NCBI RefSeq assembly: GCF_002285265.1
Contig: NZ_NSJB01000002.1
Location: 1-64,000, forward strand
DNA from: Vandammella animalimorsus
GTDB lineage: Bacteria > Pseudomonadota > Gammaproteobacteria > Burkholderiales > Burkholderiaceae_C
Reading direction: 5' to 3'
DNA: 64,000 nucleotides
Of this stretch, positions 9,781-18,854 are shown in pieces. A program made the translations under genes and the position numbers. The stretch's first letter is position 1. Each line of letters opens with the position of its first letter. The notes below the pieces were generated by a model that was not told the origin of the DNA, made no database searches, and saw only the letters and a list, made by a program, of their open reading frames with translations.

Positions 9781-10620
9781 ATGGGATACACCGCCCCCAC
9801 CCCCGAGCGCGCCGCGCATGCGCTCGATCTGCACCTGCACGAGCACAGCCCGCTGCCCGCCACCTGCGTGGCCGTTCGCTACCCTGCCGGCCACAGCGTG
9901 CCCGAGCACCAGCATACCTGCGGGCATGTGCTGTATGCCGCTGAAGGCGTGCTGCGGGTGCAGACCCCCGCTGGCCACTGGCTGGTGCCGCCCACGGCCG
10001 CCGTCTGGCTGCGCCCGGGCGTGCCCCACCGCCTGCACACGCCCGTGGCCGTGCGCGCCTATGGCGTCTTCATTCACCCCGCGCATGGGCAAGCCATGCC
10101 CGCGCACGACGGCGTGCTGCACGCCTCGGCCCTGCTGCGCGAACTCATCGCCGCCCTGGCCCTGCTCGATCCAGCCCAGCCGCCCACGCCGCGCGCGCAG
10201 TTGCTGGGCCAATTGCTGGTGACCGAACTCAGCGCCAGGCCTGATGGCGACGCGGCTGCGCCCGGCCCGCCCTCTCATCGACCCTTTCACCTGCCCTGGC
10301 CCACCGATGCCAGGCTGGCGCGCGTCTGCGCGCAATTGCTGGCGCAGCCCGGCGACACCCGCGAGGCCGCTGCCTGGGCCGCGCAATCGGCCATGAGCGC
10401 CAAGACCTTCCAGCGGCGCTTTCTCCAGCACACCGGCCTGGGCTTTGGCCAATGGCGCCAGCAAATGCGCCTGCTGCACTCGCTGCCCCTGCTGCTGGGC
10501 GGCGCCCCCATCACCCAGGCCGCGCTGCAATCGGGCTATGGCAGCCCCAGCGCCTACACCGTGGCCTTCGGAAAACACTTTGGCTGCACGCCATCGGAGT
10601 TCATCGCTGGCAAACGGTGA
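9781..10620 (+). CDS. AraC-family transcriptional regulator with cupin sensor domain
   Basis: A 279-residue regulator. The N-terminal half is a cupin-like beta barrel (PAGHSVPEHQHTCGHVLYAAEGVLRV-type segment around residues 38-65, with the His residues typical of the fold). The C-terminal about 100 residues form the two helix-turn-helix AraC domain, with SAKTFQRRFLQHTGLGFGQW in HTH1 and the second-HTH signature GYGSPSAYTVAFGKHFGCTP. It is transcribed away from leuA with a 125-bp shared promoter region, but nothing shows that leuA is its target. The inducer is unknown. Confidence 0.88.
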   Translation: MGYTAPTPERAAHALDLHLHEHSPLPATCVAVRYPAGHSVPEHQHTCGHVLYAAEGVLRVQTPAGHWLVPPTAAVWLRPGVPHRLHTPVAVRAYGVFIHPAHGQAMPAHDGVLHASALLRELIAALALLDPAQPPTPRAQLLGQLLVTELSARPDGDAAAPGPPSHRPFHLPWPTDARLARVCAQLLAQPGDTREAAAWAAQSAMSAKTFQRRFLQHTGLGFGQWRQQMRLLHSLPLLLGGAPITQAALQSGYGSPSAYTVAFGKHFGCTPSEFIAGKR

Positions 10621-10869
10621 TGTACGCTGGGTTCAGGAGACGAAAGCCTTCACAAACAAAAGCCTTATGCCAGCCCCTTGACCGAGATGGCATGCAAGCC
10701 GTGAGCTGCGAACATGGCTGTTGCCACTTCGAGGACGATTCACGACGCAGAATGCCCAAATCCGCCGACACACACAACACTGTGGATTTGTGCAGACCTT
10801 CAAAGCGGCTGACACATCACTTCTCAACGCACAATCGCCACCTCATCGCCCATCAGCCCAAACTCTGCC

Positions 10870-12300
10870 ATGCCCGCCCACACCCCGCCCGAATTGCGCC
10901 TGCCCGCGCTGGACAAGCTGCTGGCCGCGCCGCCCATGCAGGCGCTGGTCGCCGCCTGGGGCACGGCCGCCTGCACCGAGGCGGCGCGCGCCTGTCTCGA
11001 TGCTTTGCGCCCGGCCATGCGCGCCGGGCAACTGGCCGCAGCGCAAATCACGCCCGACGCCCTGGCCGCGCAGGCCCGGCAGCATTTGCAGGCCCGTTTC
11101 GCGCCGCGCCTGCAGGCTGTTTTCAACCTCACGGGCACGGTGCTGCACACCAACCTGGGCCGCGCCCTGTTGCCCGATGAGGCCGTGCAGGCCGTGGTGC
11201 GCGCGCTGACCGCGCCGGCCAATCTGGAATACGACATCGCCAGCGGCGGCCGGGGCGACCGCGACGACTTGATCGCCCCGCTGCTGTGCGAGCTGACCGG
11301 GGCCGAGGCCGCCACCGTCGTCAACAACAACGCCGCCGCCGTGCTGCTGACGCTGCATGCGCTGGCCGCGCGCCGGGAGGTCATCGTCTCGCGCGGGGAG
11401 CTGGTGGAAATCGGCGGGGCCTTTCGCATCCCCGACATCATGTCCCGCGCGGGCGCGAAGCTGGTGGAGGTGGGCACCACCAACCGCACCCACGCGCACG
11501 ACTACGCCAACGCCATCGGCCCTCGCACCGCCTTGCTGATGAAAGTACACACCAGCAACTACGCCGTGCAGGGCTTTACCAAGGCTGTGGGCGAGGCCGA
11601 AGCCGCCGCCATCGCGCGCCAGCACGGCCTGCCCCTGGCCGTGGACCTGGGCAGCGGCACGCTGGCGGACATGGCGCAATGGGGCCTGCCGCCCGAGCCC
11701 ACGGTGCGCCAGACCATCGCCGCCGAGGCCGACGTCGTCACCTTCAGCGGCGACAAGCTGCTGGGCGGCCCGCAGGCCGGGCTGATCGTGGGCCGCAAGG
11801 ACTTGATCGCCAAGATCAAGAAAAACCCGCTCAAGCGCGCTCTGCGCGTGGGCAAGCTCACCCTGGCCGCGCTGGAGCCGGTGCTGCAGCTCTACCGCAT
11901 GCCCGACTTGCTGCCCCAGCGCCTGACCACGCTGCGCCTGCTCACCCGCAACCAGGCCGAAATCGCCCGCCAGGCCCAGGCGCTGCAACCGCTGCTGCAA
12001 GCCGCGCTGGGCGATGCCTGGGCCGTGCAGGCCGAGCCGGTGTTCAGCCAAATCGGCAGCGGCGCCCTGCCCGTGGACACCCTGCCCAGCTACGCCCTGG
12101 CCGTGCGCCCGGCCGCGAAAAAAGGCCGCGGTCGCCAGCTGCTGCGCCTGGAAGAAGCGCTGCGCCAACTGCCCCGCCCCGTCATCGGCCGCATCGCCCA
12201 GGATGCGCTGTGGCTGGACTTGCGGTGCCTCTGCGCGCAGGAGGAAGCCGCATTCACCGCCCAGCTCGCCGCATTGGCGCAGATACTTTCGGAAAAATAA
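10870..12300 (+). CDS. selA: L-seryl-tRNA(Sec) selenium transferase
   Basis: A pyridoxal-phosphate enzyme converting Ser-tRNA(Sec) to Sec-tRNA(Sec) using selenophosphate from SelD. The 476-residue length fits the bacterial decameric SelA. The N-terminal tRNA-binding region is followed by the conserved segments [32 protein letters not shown] and [11 protein letters not shown], and by the PLP lysine in [14 protein letters not shown] (Lys296, AAG at 11755). The 249-bp upstream gap after the AraC gene shows no other feature. selB, normally immediately downstream, is here separated by an unrelated minus-strand gene and a terminator. Confidence 0.97.
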   Translation: MPAHTPPELRLPALDKLLAAPPMQALVAAWGTAACTEAARACLDALRPAMRAGQLAAAQITPDALAAQARQHLQARFAPRLQAVFNLTGTVLHTNLGRALLPDEAVQAVVRALTAPANLEYDIASGGRGDRDDLIAPLLCELTGAEAATVVNNNAAAVLLTLHALAARREVIVSRGELVEIGGAFRIPDIMSRAGAKLVEVGTTNRTHAHDYANAIGPRTALLMKVHTSNYAVQGFTKAVGEAEAAAIARQHGLPLAVDLGSGTLADMAQWGLPPEPTVRQTIAAEADVVTFSGDKLLGGPQAGLIVGRKDLIAKIKKNPLKRALRVGKLTLAALEPVLQLYRMPDLLPQRLTTLRLLTRNQAEIARQAQALQPLLQAALGDAWAVQAEPVFSQIGSGALPVDTLPSYALAVRPAAKKGRGRQLLRLEEALRQLPRPVIGRIAQDALWLDLRCLCAQEEAAFTAQLAALAQILSEK

Positions 12301-12304
12301 ATCC

Positions 12305-12341
12305 CAAATGAAAAATGCCATTGACTGGCATTTTTCATTTG
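12305..12341. terminator. Bidirectional terminator between selA and a convergent gene
   Basis: A 16-bp perfect stem (12305-12320 with 12326-12341) around a 5-nt loop, with A/T-rich arms giving T runs on both strands. It ends selA on the plus strand and the convergent gene at 12388-13188 on the minus strand, so selA and selB cannot share this simple transcript without readthrough. Confidence 0.8.
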
Positions 12342-12387
12342 AGGCATTCCAAACAAAACGCACGCACTGCGCGGAAAAATCCAACCA

Positions 12388-13188
12388 TCAATGCAGGGCC
12401 AGACCGTTTTTGCCAATGGTCATTTTGTCCGGATCAATGCCCAGGCTTTTCAAATTGCTGCGCGCCTGGTTGGCAGCCGCTTGCAGCGCGACAGGGTCCT
12501 TGCCCGCTTCTTCCTGAATGACGATTTGCACCAGGGCAAGCCAGAGCAGGTTTTCGGCAAGGCGTTGCTTGTCGGCATCGCTCATGGCGAGCATGTCCTT
12601 ATCCTTGCTCATCACGGTTTCGAGCTGATTGACCAAATTGCCGGTTTCCACGCCCATGTCTTGCGCCTTGCGAATGGTGCCATAGTTGATGACCAGCCAG
12701 AACGCCATGGCCTGGGCGACGCTGTCTTTGCTGCCACCTTTTTTGCGCAGGGTTTCGCGGATGGTGGGGATGAAATTCCAGCTTTGCATGCGGCGGATTT
12801 TGGCTTCGGCTGCCGCATCCAGAGTGCCGGTTTTCTTGGCATGGTCCAGCAAGTTGGCAATGAAGGCTTCTTCGGTTTGCTGGCTGACACTTTGCGAATA
12901 TTGGTATTGATAGGCTTTCGGGTTTTTCTGGCCCTGCTCTTTGGCGCCCGATTTTTTGCTTCTTCTGCCAGAGCTGTTGCCGAAAACGCGGTTGTGATTG
13001 TCAAACGTGTTTTGCAGTTGCAAGCGGCTGTTGACATCGTAGGTGAGAAAGTCAGAGCTATAGCCACCCCAATCCGGGGTACTCCAATCGATATCGGCGC
13101 GGGCATTGTGCGCAAGGCAAAGGGCAAGCGCGCTGGCAGCAGCAAGAATGAAGGCCTTGCTGCGGCGGGCAAAAAAGATTGTGCTCAT
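12388..13188 (-). CDS. Exported protein of unknown function
   Basis: A 266-residue protein I do not recognise with confidence. It has a clear Sec signal peptide (MSTIFFARRSKAFILAAASA, cleavage near NARA-DI). The mature part begins with an aromatic segment (DWSTPDWGGYSSDF), then a basic Lys/Ser/Gln-rich stretch, then a helical domain with the conserved-looking patch NFIPTIRETLRKKGG and several Leu/Ala helices. No cysteines are seen in the mature protein. GC content is visibly lower than in selA and selB on either side, suggesting acquisition. Its minus-strand orientation between selA and selB indicates that it disrupted an ancestral selAB operon. Confidence 0.7.
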   Translation of the reverse strand: MSTIFFARRSKAFILAAASALALCLAHNARADIDWSTPDWGGYSSDFLTYDVNSRLQLQNTFDNHNRVFGNSSGRRSKKSGAKEQGQKNPKAYQYQYSQSVSQQTEEAFIANLLDHAKKTGTLDAAAEAKIRRMQSWNFIPTIRETLRKKGGSKDSVAQAMAFWLVINYGTIRKAQDMGVETGNLVNQLETVMSKDKDMLAMSDADKQRLAENLLWLALVQIVIQEEAGKDPVALQAAANQARSNLKSLGIDPDKMTIGKNGLALH

Positions 13189-13427
13189 GTTTCTCCTCTT
13201 TGGTGGTTGGACGAATCTGCGTCAATCGCGACAACGCAATGCAAAAAGCACGCATGGCAGATTGACAATTTGGCAAGAAAGCGGGCAGTGCAAAATACGC
13301 GCCATTGGTGATTGGCCTTGAAACGCCGGTTTTTTACCATGAGTCACGGCAACTGCCAAAACGAGCACCCCACTCCCGCGCAGGCATGCCGCCTGAGCAC
13401 CCACTCTTTCACATTCAGGCCCACACC

Positions 13428-15386
13428 ATGATCATCGGCACCGCAGGCCACATCGACCACGGCAAGACCGCGCTGGTGCGCGCCCTCACCGGCGTGGACA
13501 CCGACCGGCTGCCGGAGGAAAAAGCGCGCGGCATTTCCATCGAGCTGAGCTACGCCTACCTGCCCGTACCCGGCACGCAGCAGGTGCTGGGCTTCATCGA
13601 CGTGCCCGGGCATGAGAAATTCGTCCACACCATGGCCGCCGGGGCCGTGGGCATTGACCATGCGCTGCTGGTCATCGCCGCCGACGACGGCCCCATGCCG
13701 CAAACGCGCGAGCACCTGGCCATCCTCGAGCTGCTGGGCGTGCGCCAGGGCTGCGTGGCGCTGAACAAGGCCGATCGCGCCACGCCAGCGCGGCTAGCCG
13801 CCGTGCAGGCCGAGGTCGCCGCGCTGCTGCAGGGCACGCCGCTGGCGGGCGCGCCCGTATTTGCCACCAATGCGCTGGATGCGGCGGATGCCGGGCTGGC
13901 GGCGCTGCGCGCGCATTTGCTGGATGCCGCGCAGCGCTTCCCCGCCCGGCCCAGCCAGGGGCTGTTCCGCCTGGCGGTGGATCGCAGCTTCACCCTGCCG
14001 GGGCAGGGCACCATCGTCACCGGCACCGTGTTTGGCGGCAGCGTGCGCGTGGGCGATGTGCTGCGCCACAGCCCCAGCGGCCAGAGCGTGCGCGTGCGCA
14101 GCATCCACGCCCAGAACCAGCCGGCCCAGGCTGGGCACAGCGGCCAGCGCGTGGCCCTCAATCTGGCGGGCATTGAGCGCACGGCCATTGCCCGGGGCGA
14201 CTGGATGGCCGAGCCGCAAGCGCTGCAAGCCACGCGCCGGCTGGACGTGCAATTGCGCGTGCTGGCCAGCCAGCCCCAGCCCATCAACCCATCGGGCCAG
14301 ACTGAAGCCAGCGCCGCCAAGCCCATCGGCCCCTGGACCAGCGTGCACCTGCACTTGGGCACGGCCCATCGCACGGCCCACGTCGTGCCGCTGGAGGGCT
14401 CGCACATCGCCTGCGGCCAGCAGGCGCGCGCGCAGCTCGTGCTGGATGAGGAGGTCTTCGTCACCGCAGGCGATCGCTTCATCCTGCGCAATGCCCAGGC
14501 CAGCCAAACCATTGCGGGCGGCCAGGTGCTCGACCCCAACGCCCCCGAGCGCAAGCGCCGCAGCCCCGAGCGCATGGCCTATCTGGATGCCGTGCAGACC
14601 GCCATCGACACCGGCGACATCGCCCCCCTCATCGGGCAAGCTCCCTGGGGCATGGGCCGCGCACAACTGGCGCGCCTGCTGGGGCAACCCGCCCGCAGCC
14701 TGCCCGCGCCGCCGGGCTGCATCGCCCTGGGCGCGGATGAGGCCGAACAACTGCTGCTGGCCCCGCAGCACTGGGCCGCCCTGCAGGCCAAGGTGTGCGA
14801 GGCGCTGGCGCGCTTTCACGAGCGCACGCCCGACGAGCCGGGCGTGAACGCCGCCCGGCTGCGCCGCATGGCCCTGCCCAACCTGCCGCCTGCTGCGCTG
14901 CAAAGCCCGGATACGCTGTGGCGCGGCCTGCTCGCCGCTCTGCTGGAGCAAGGCCTGCTCGCGCAGACCGGCCCCTGGCTGCACCTGCCCAGCCACCGCG
15001 TGCAACTGAGCGCGCAGGAGGAGCAGCGCGCCGCCCAACTGCTGCCCGCCATCGCCGCCGGGCGTTTTGATCCGCCCTGGGTGCGCGATCTGGCCCAGGC
15101 CCACCAGCTGCCCGAGGAGGAAGTGCGCCAACTGCTGCGCAAGCTGGCGCGCCAGGGGCGGCTGCACCAGGTCGTCAAGGATTTGTTCTACAGCCCCGAA
15201 GCCATCGACGCCCTGCTGGCCATCGCCGCCGAACTGGCCCGCCAAAGCCCGCAGCAGGCCGTGCAGGCGCGCCACTTCCGCGACGCCACCGCCCTGGGCC
15301 GCAAGCGCGCCATCCAGGTGCTGGAATACTTCGACCGCAGCGGCCACACCCGCCGCATCCGCGATGCGCACGTGATGCGCACGTGA
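13428..15386 (+). CDS. selB: Selenocysteine-specific translation elongation factor SelB
   Basis: A GTPase that carries Sec-tRNA to UGA codons marked by a SECIS hairpin. The 652-residue protein has EF-Tu-like GTPase motifs at the N terminus: [11 protein letters not shown] (P-loop, residues 4-14), DVPGHEKF (G3) and NKAD (G4). Beta-barrel domains follow, then a C-terminal run of winged helices (last about 250 residues, ending [20 protein letters not shown]), the SECIS-binding part. ATG at 13428 ([14 protein letters not shown]) is the family-typical start; the open frame extends upstream to 13305. Just around the stop a GATGCGCACGT unit is repeated twice, a minor tandem repeat. Confidence 0.97.
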   Translation: MIIGTAGHIDHGKTALVRALTGVDTDRLPEEKARGISIELSYAYLPVPGTQQVLGFIDVPGHEKFVHTMAAGAVGIDHALLVIAADDGPMPQTREHLAILELLGVRQGCVALNKADRATPARLAAVQAEVAALLQGTPLAGAPVFATNALDAADAGLAALRAHLLDAAQRFPARPSQGLFRLAVDRSFTLPGQGTIVTGTVFGGSVRVGDVLRHSPSGQSVRVRSIHAQNQPAQAGHSGQRVALNLAGIERTAIARGDWMAEPQALQATRRLDVQLRVLASQPQPINPSGQTEASAAKPIGPWTSVHLHLGTAHRTAHVVPLEGSHIACGQQARAQLVLDEEVFVTAGDRFILRNAQASQTIAGGQVLDPNAPERKRRSPERMAYLDAVQTAIDTGDIAPLIGQAPWGMGRAQLARLLGQPARSLPAPPGCIALGADEAEQLLLAPQHWAALQAKVCEALARFHERTPDEPGVNAARLRRMALPNLPPAALQSPDTLWRGLLAALLEQGLLAQTGPWLHLPSHRVQLSAQEEQRAAQLLPAIAAGRFDPPWVRDLAQAHQLPEEEVRQLLRKLARQGRLHQVVKDLFYSPEAIDALLAIAAELARQSPQQAVQARHFRDATALGRKRAIQVLEYFDRSGHTRRIRDAHVMRT

Positions 15387-15517
15387 TGCGCTGATGCAGC
15401 ATCGCTCCATCAAAGGCACACCCAAAGGCACATATTGGGCTGCGCTGTGCGGCACTGAAGCCCGCAACAACCATCGGCCCGGTTTTCAGCCGTTGGCCGC
15501 GCCATAAAATTTGCCGC

Positions 15518-16567
15518 ATGCCAAACACCCCCGCAGCGCCCGTATCGCCTTTTCACACGTTTGCCCACTCCCTTCGCGCCCTGCTGCCCGGCCTGACCGT
15601 GGCCGTGGTGGTGGCGCTGGCCGCCACCTTCGTGGCCGAGCATTACGGCGGCCCCAAGTTTCTGTATGCGCTCTTGATTGGCATTTCGCTGCATTTCCTC
15701 TCCGAGCATGGCCGCTGCCAGGCGGGCATCGAGTTCGCGGCCAAGAAGCTGGTGCGCTTTGGCGTGGCGCTGCTGGGCGCGCGCATTGCCCTGGCCGACG
15801 TGAGCGCGCTGGGCGGCTGGGGCGTGGCGGCGCTGGCGGGCGCAGTGGTGCTGACCATTGGCTTTGGCCTGCTCATGGCGCGGCTGCTGGCGCAGCCTGC
15901 GGTGTTCGGCCTGATCTCCGGAGGGGCCACGGGCATTTGCGGCATTTCGGCGGCCATGGCCATCTCGGCCACGCTGCCGCAGACCGAGGACAACGAGCGC
16001 TATACGCTGATGACGGCCATTGGCGTGGCGGCGCTGTCCACCGTGGTGATGGTGCTGTACCCGCTGCTGGTGCAGTGGGCGGGCTGGCCGGTGCCGCTGG
16101 CGGGGCTGTTTCTGGGCGGCGCCATCCACGACGTGGCGCAGGTGGTGGGCGCGGGCAACATCGTCTCGCCCGAGGTGGCGCAGGCGGCCACGCTGGCCAA
16201 GATGATGCGCGTGGCCATGCTGGTGCCGGTGGTGCTGGCGCTGGCGCTGATCTTCCGCGATGAAGTGGCGGCCTTTGCACGCGCCGGGGGCAGGCAGGCC
16301 AGCCGCCCGCCGCTGCTGCCGCTGTTTTTGCTGGTGTTCGTGGCGCTGGTGGTGGTCAACAGCCTGGGCTGGATTGCCGCCCCCGTGCAGGCGGCGGCGG
16401 GCAGCGCCTCGCAATGGGCGCTGGTGATTTCGATTGCGGCGCTGGGGGTGAAGACCTCGTTCCAGAAAATCCTGGCGCTGGGCTGGCGGCCGGTGGCGCT
16501 GCTGGTGAGCGAGACGCTGTTCGTGGCGCTGTTCATGCTGGCAGTGGTGGCGCTGCTGGCGCGTTGA
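15518..16567 (+). CDS. YeiH/UPF0324-family membrane protein (putative sulfate exporter)
   Basis: A 349-residue polytopic membrane protein of the YeiH family with about 10 hydrophobic helices. Family hallmarks are GVALLGARIAL, the glycine-rich ISGGATGICGISAAMA and GGAIHDVAQVVGAG. Members are annotated as putative sulfate or thiosulfate exporters on limited evidence, so substrate and direction are uncertain. It starts 131 bp after selB; no terminator is seen between, so read-through is possible, but a functional link to selenium is only a thought prompted by the chemical similarity of sulfur and selenium oxyanions. Confidence 0.85.
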   Translation: MPNTPAAPVSPFHTFAHSLRALLPGLTVAVVVALAATFVAEHYGGPKFLYALLIGISLHFLSEHGRCQAGIEFAAKKLVRFGVALLGARIALADVSALGGWGVAALAGAVVLTIGFGLLMARLLAQPAVFGLISGGATGICGISAAMAISATLPQTEDNERYTLMTAIGVAALSTVVMVLYPLLVQWAGWPVPLAGLFLGGAIHDVAQVVGAGNIVSPEVAQAATLAKMMRVAMLVPVVLALALIFRDEVAAFARAGGRQASRPPLLPLFLLVFVALVVVNSLGWIAAPVQAAAGSASQWALVISIAALGVKTSFQKILALGWRPVALLVSETLFVALFMLAVVALLAR

Positions 16568-16817
16568 GGGCCGCTCCATACTCAGCCAGACATGTCGGAA
16601 GGCAACGGCCCCAAGCCACCGCGCTGGCGGCATGGCAAGGCCCTGAAAACGCCACAGACCGTCAACAATCCACACTCTTTCCTCTCCCGCAGACTTTGAG
16701 CCAGCTCCAAGAGGTGTTACGCTCGGCGCTGGAGCTTGTCATCAAGTTCTTCGTGAGCCTGCGGCCAGCGCCACAACACCCTTTAACAACAACTCCAAAC
16801 CCGTCTGAGAGAGAGCC

Positions 16818-18548
16818 ATGCCAACCAACCACTACCATCGTCCAGCCTACACGGTTCGCCTGTTGGCGACGCTGGGCGCCTTCTCCGGCCTGTGCGCCGG
16901 TACGGCTGCCTGGGCCATCACCCCTCCGGGCACGCCCCCCACTTTCTACTGCGATGCCAATCGCCCAGCCGATGCCGATACCGTAGAGGGCCAGTTCAAC
17001 ACCCGCACCGCCGACGGCAGCGCTGATGCAGCCGACCGAGGCAACCAGCCGCGCTGGGAATACGGTAGCCAAGTGGACGTAGGCACAGGCAGGGGCACCC
17101 CGCCCACGCCGGATGCGCTGCCCGACCAGACCTGGAAATTCTTTACCGGTCATGAGCTGGATCGCTACCTTACGCCAGGCACTCAAGCTCCGTACAACAC
17201 CTACCCTGGCATTGCCGTAGGCCATTACCCAGCCATTGGCACACCCCAGCTTGAGCAGTATAGTGTGCACTACTTTCGCTACCGCTTCAAGCTCGACGGC
17301 TCGGTAGACCCTGCCAGCTACGCCATCACCATCCCCGCAGGGGTGTTCGCGCCAGGGCAGCCTCATCTGCGCGTGGACGACTACATTCAAGGCGTTTACG
17401 TCAACGGCGCCAAGGTGGCTGTTGCACCGACGCTGCCTCAAGTCCTGGGCGGGGCCGCTATGCCCAACCAATGGAAGGCTGGGGAGAATGAGTTGGTGCT
17501 GGCCATCCAGAACACCAGCGTTGGCGGCGCCGTATGGCTGAGCCTGCAAAAAGTGGAGCAATCCGCCTGTAATGTTCTGCCGCCCGATACCACGCTGAGC
17601 CAGCCAGCAGACGTGACGAGCGACGAGCTGCCGACCTTCAGCGGCTCAACCAGCAACGCTCCAGCTGGCGCAACCGTGACCGTGGTCATCAAGCGCGCCG
17701 ATGGCTCCACCGCCGCCACATTGACCACCACCACCGATGCCAGCGGCAATTACACCGTGGCCGCCACGGACAAACTGCCCGCTGGCACTTACACCATCGA
17801 GGCCAATGTCGATGGTGATACCACGCCAGCCAACCAGACGCTGACCGTGACTGCGGCCCCTGTAGCGCCCGCCCCCGACACCACGCTGAACCCACCAGCG
17901 AACGTGACAGCCGACGAGCTGCCGACCTTCAGCGGCACGACCAGCAATGCAGCTGCCGGCACAACCGTAACCGTGGTCATCAAGCGCCCTGACGGCACCA
18001 CCGCCGCCACGCTGACCACCACCACCGATGCCAGCGGCAATTACACCGTGGCAGCCACGGACAAACTGCCCGCTGGCACTTACACCATCGAGGCCAATGT
18101 CGATGGTGATACCACGCCGGCCAACCAGACGCTGACTGTGACTGCGGCCCCTGTAGCGCCCGCACCCGACACCACACTGCCACCCCCGGCTGCCGTGTCG
18201 CCTGATGAGCTGCCCACCTTCAGCGGCTCGACCAGCAACGCTCCAACTGGCGCAACCGTGACCGTGGTCATCAAGCGCCCTGACGGCACCATCGTCGAGA
18301 CACTGACCACCACCACCGATGGCAGCGGCAATTACACCGTCACCGCCACCAACAAGCTGCCCGCTGGCACTTACACCATCGAGGCCAGCGTCGCTGGCGA
18401 CACCACACCGGCTACGGCTTCGCTCGTGGTGCGTTCTGCACCGCAGATCAACGGCGCCGTGCCCGTGCCCACCCTGGGGCATGGAGCGCTGGGATTGCTC
18501 AGCCTGCTGTTGATGGGCGTGGCTGCTTGGCGTCGCAAGCGCTTCTGA
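16818..18548 (+). CDS. IPTL-CTERM surface protein with three Ig-like repeats
   Basis: A 576-residue exported protein. A Sec signal peptide (about residues 1-33, ending AAWA) is followed by an N-terminal domain (about 34-250) with a galactose-binding-like look (VNGAKVAV, NQWKAGENELVLAIQN), then three about 97-residue Ig-like repeats, each beginning PDTTL and containing DELPTFSG and GNYTV. The C terminus VPTLGHGALGLLSLLLMG followed by WRRKRF is an IPTL-CTERM sorting signal: a short motif, a membrane helix and a basic tail, which in other bacteria is processed by an exosortase-type enzyme. No exosortase gene is in the window. Role is probably adhesion or envelope structure. The gene body is plus-strand with a 250-bp upstream region of unknown content. 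Confidence 0.82.
   Translation: MPTNHYHRPAYTVRLLATLGAFSGLCAGTAAWAITPPGTPPTFYCDANRPADADTVEGQFNTRTADGSADAADRGNQPRWEYGSQVDVGTGRGTPPTPDALPDQTWKFFTGHELDRYLTPGTQAPYNTYPGIAVGHYPAIGTPQLEQYSVHYFRYRFKLDGSVDPASYAITIPAGVFAPGQPHLRVDDYIQGVYVNGAKVAVAPTLPQVLGGAAMPNQWKAGENELVLAIQNTSVGGAVWLSLQKVEQSACNVLPPDTTLSQPADVTSDELPTFSGSTSNAPAGATVTVVIKRADGSTAATLTTTTDASGNYTVAATDKLPAGTYTIEANVDGDTTPANQTLTVTAAPVAPAPDTTLNPPANVTADELPTFSGTTSNAAAGTTVTVVIKRPDGTTAATLTTTTDASGNYTVAATDKLPAGTYTIEANVDGDTTPANQTLTVTAAPVAPAPDTTLPPPAAVSPDELPTFSGSTSNAPTGATVTVVIKRPDGTIVETLTTTTDGSGNYTVTATNKLPAGTYTIEASVAGDTTPATASLVVRSAPQINGAVPVPTLGHGALGLLSLLLMGVAAWRRKRF
17583..18438 (+). repeat. Tandem 291-bp repeats inside the IPTL-CTERM gene
   Basis: Three in-frame copies start at 17583, 17874 and 18165 with an exact 291-bp (97-codon) period; the third is slightly shortened at its end. 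Copies 1 and 2 are nearly identical in DNA over long stretches, which implies recent duplication or gene conversion and predicts variable copy number between strains. Confidence 0.9.
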
Positions 18549-18612
18549 GCGAGCGCGCCCCATGGGTTCAGGGCCTGGCGCATGCAGCTGGGCCTTGGAG
18601 CTGTGTATTTCC

Positions 18613-18640
18613 GGCCTGCAGGCTTTGCAACCTGCAGGCC
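18613..18640. other. Perfect 10-bp hairpin just upstream of tRNA-Sec
   Basis: GGCCTGCAGG (18613-18622) and its exact complement CCTGCAGGCC (18631-18640) flank an 8-nt loop, ending 9 bp before the mature 5' end of selC. No T run follows, so it is not a canonical terminator. It could be a processing signal in the selC precursor or a weak end signal for the upstream gene. Confidence 0.5.
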
Positions 18641-18649
18641 GTATGTTCT

Positions 18650-18745
18650 GGAAGGCATACGCACCCGGTGGTGCGCCCGGGCTTCAAACCCGGTAGGGGG
18701 TGTCAGACGCTCCCTGGTAGGTTCGACTCCTGCTGCTTTCCGCCA
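18650..18745 (+). tRNA. selC: tRNA-Sec (anticodon UCA)
   Basis: A 96-nt tRNA with the special features of bacterial tRNA-Sec. It has an 8-bp acceptor stem (18650-18657 with 18734-18741, one G-U), a long variable arm, the anticodon stem-loop CCGGG-CTTCAAA-CCCGG with anticodon UCA, and the T arm containing GGTTCGACTCC. The encoded 3' GCCA (discriminator G plus CCA) ends at 18745. It reads UGA and is the substrate for SelA and SelB. It lies about 110 bp before selD and 13 kb from fdnG. Confidence 0.97.
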
Positions 18746-18854
18746 CCCATGCGCACTGTGCCGCTGCCGCGCTGGGGCATGGCCCGTGCCTTGTTGGCCG
18801 GGCTGTTTTTTTGCCTGCGCGGCGCCAATAGTGCGCTTTTGAACCGTCTCTGCC

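Noticed and set aside
17583-18438. CRISPR-like or mobile-element reading of the 291-bp repeats
   Set aside because: The repeats are in frame, 97 codons each, and encode Ig-like domains of one protein.
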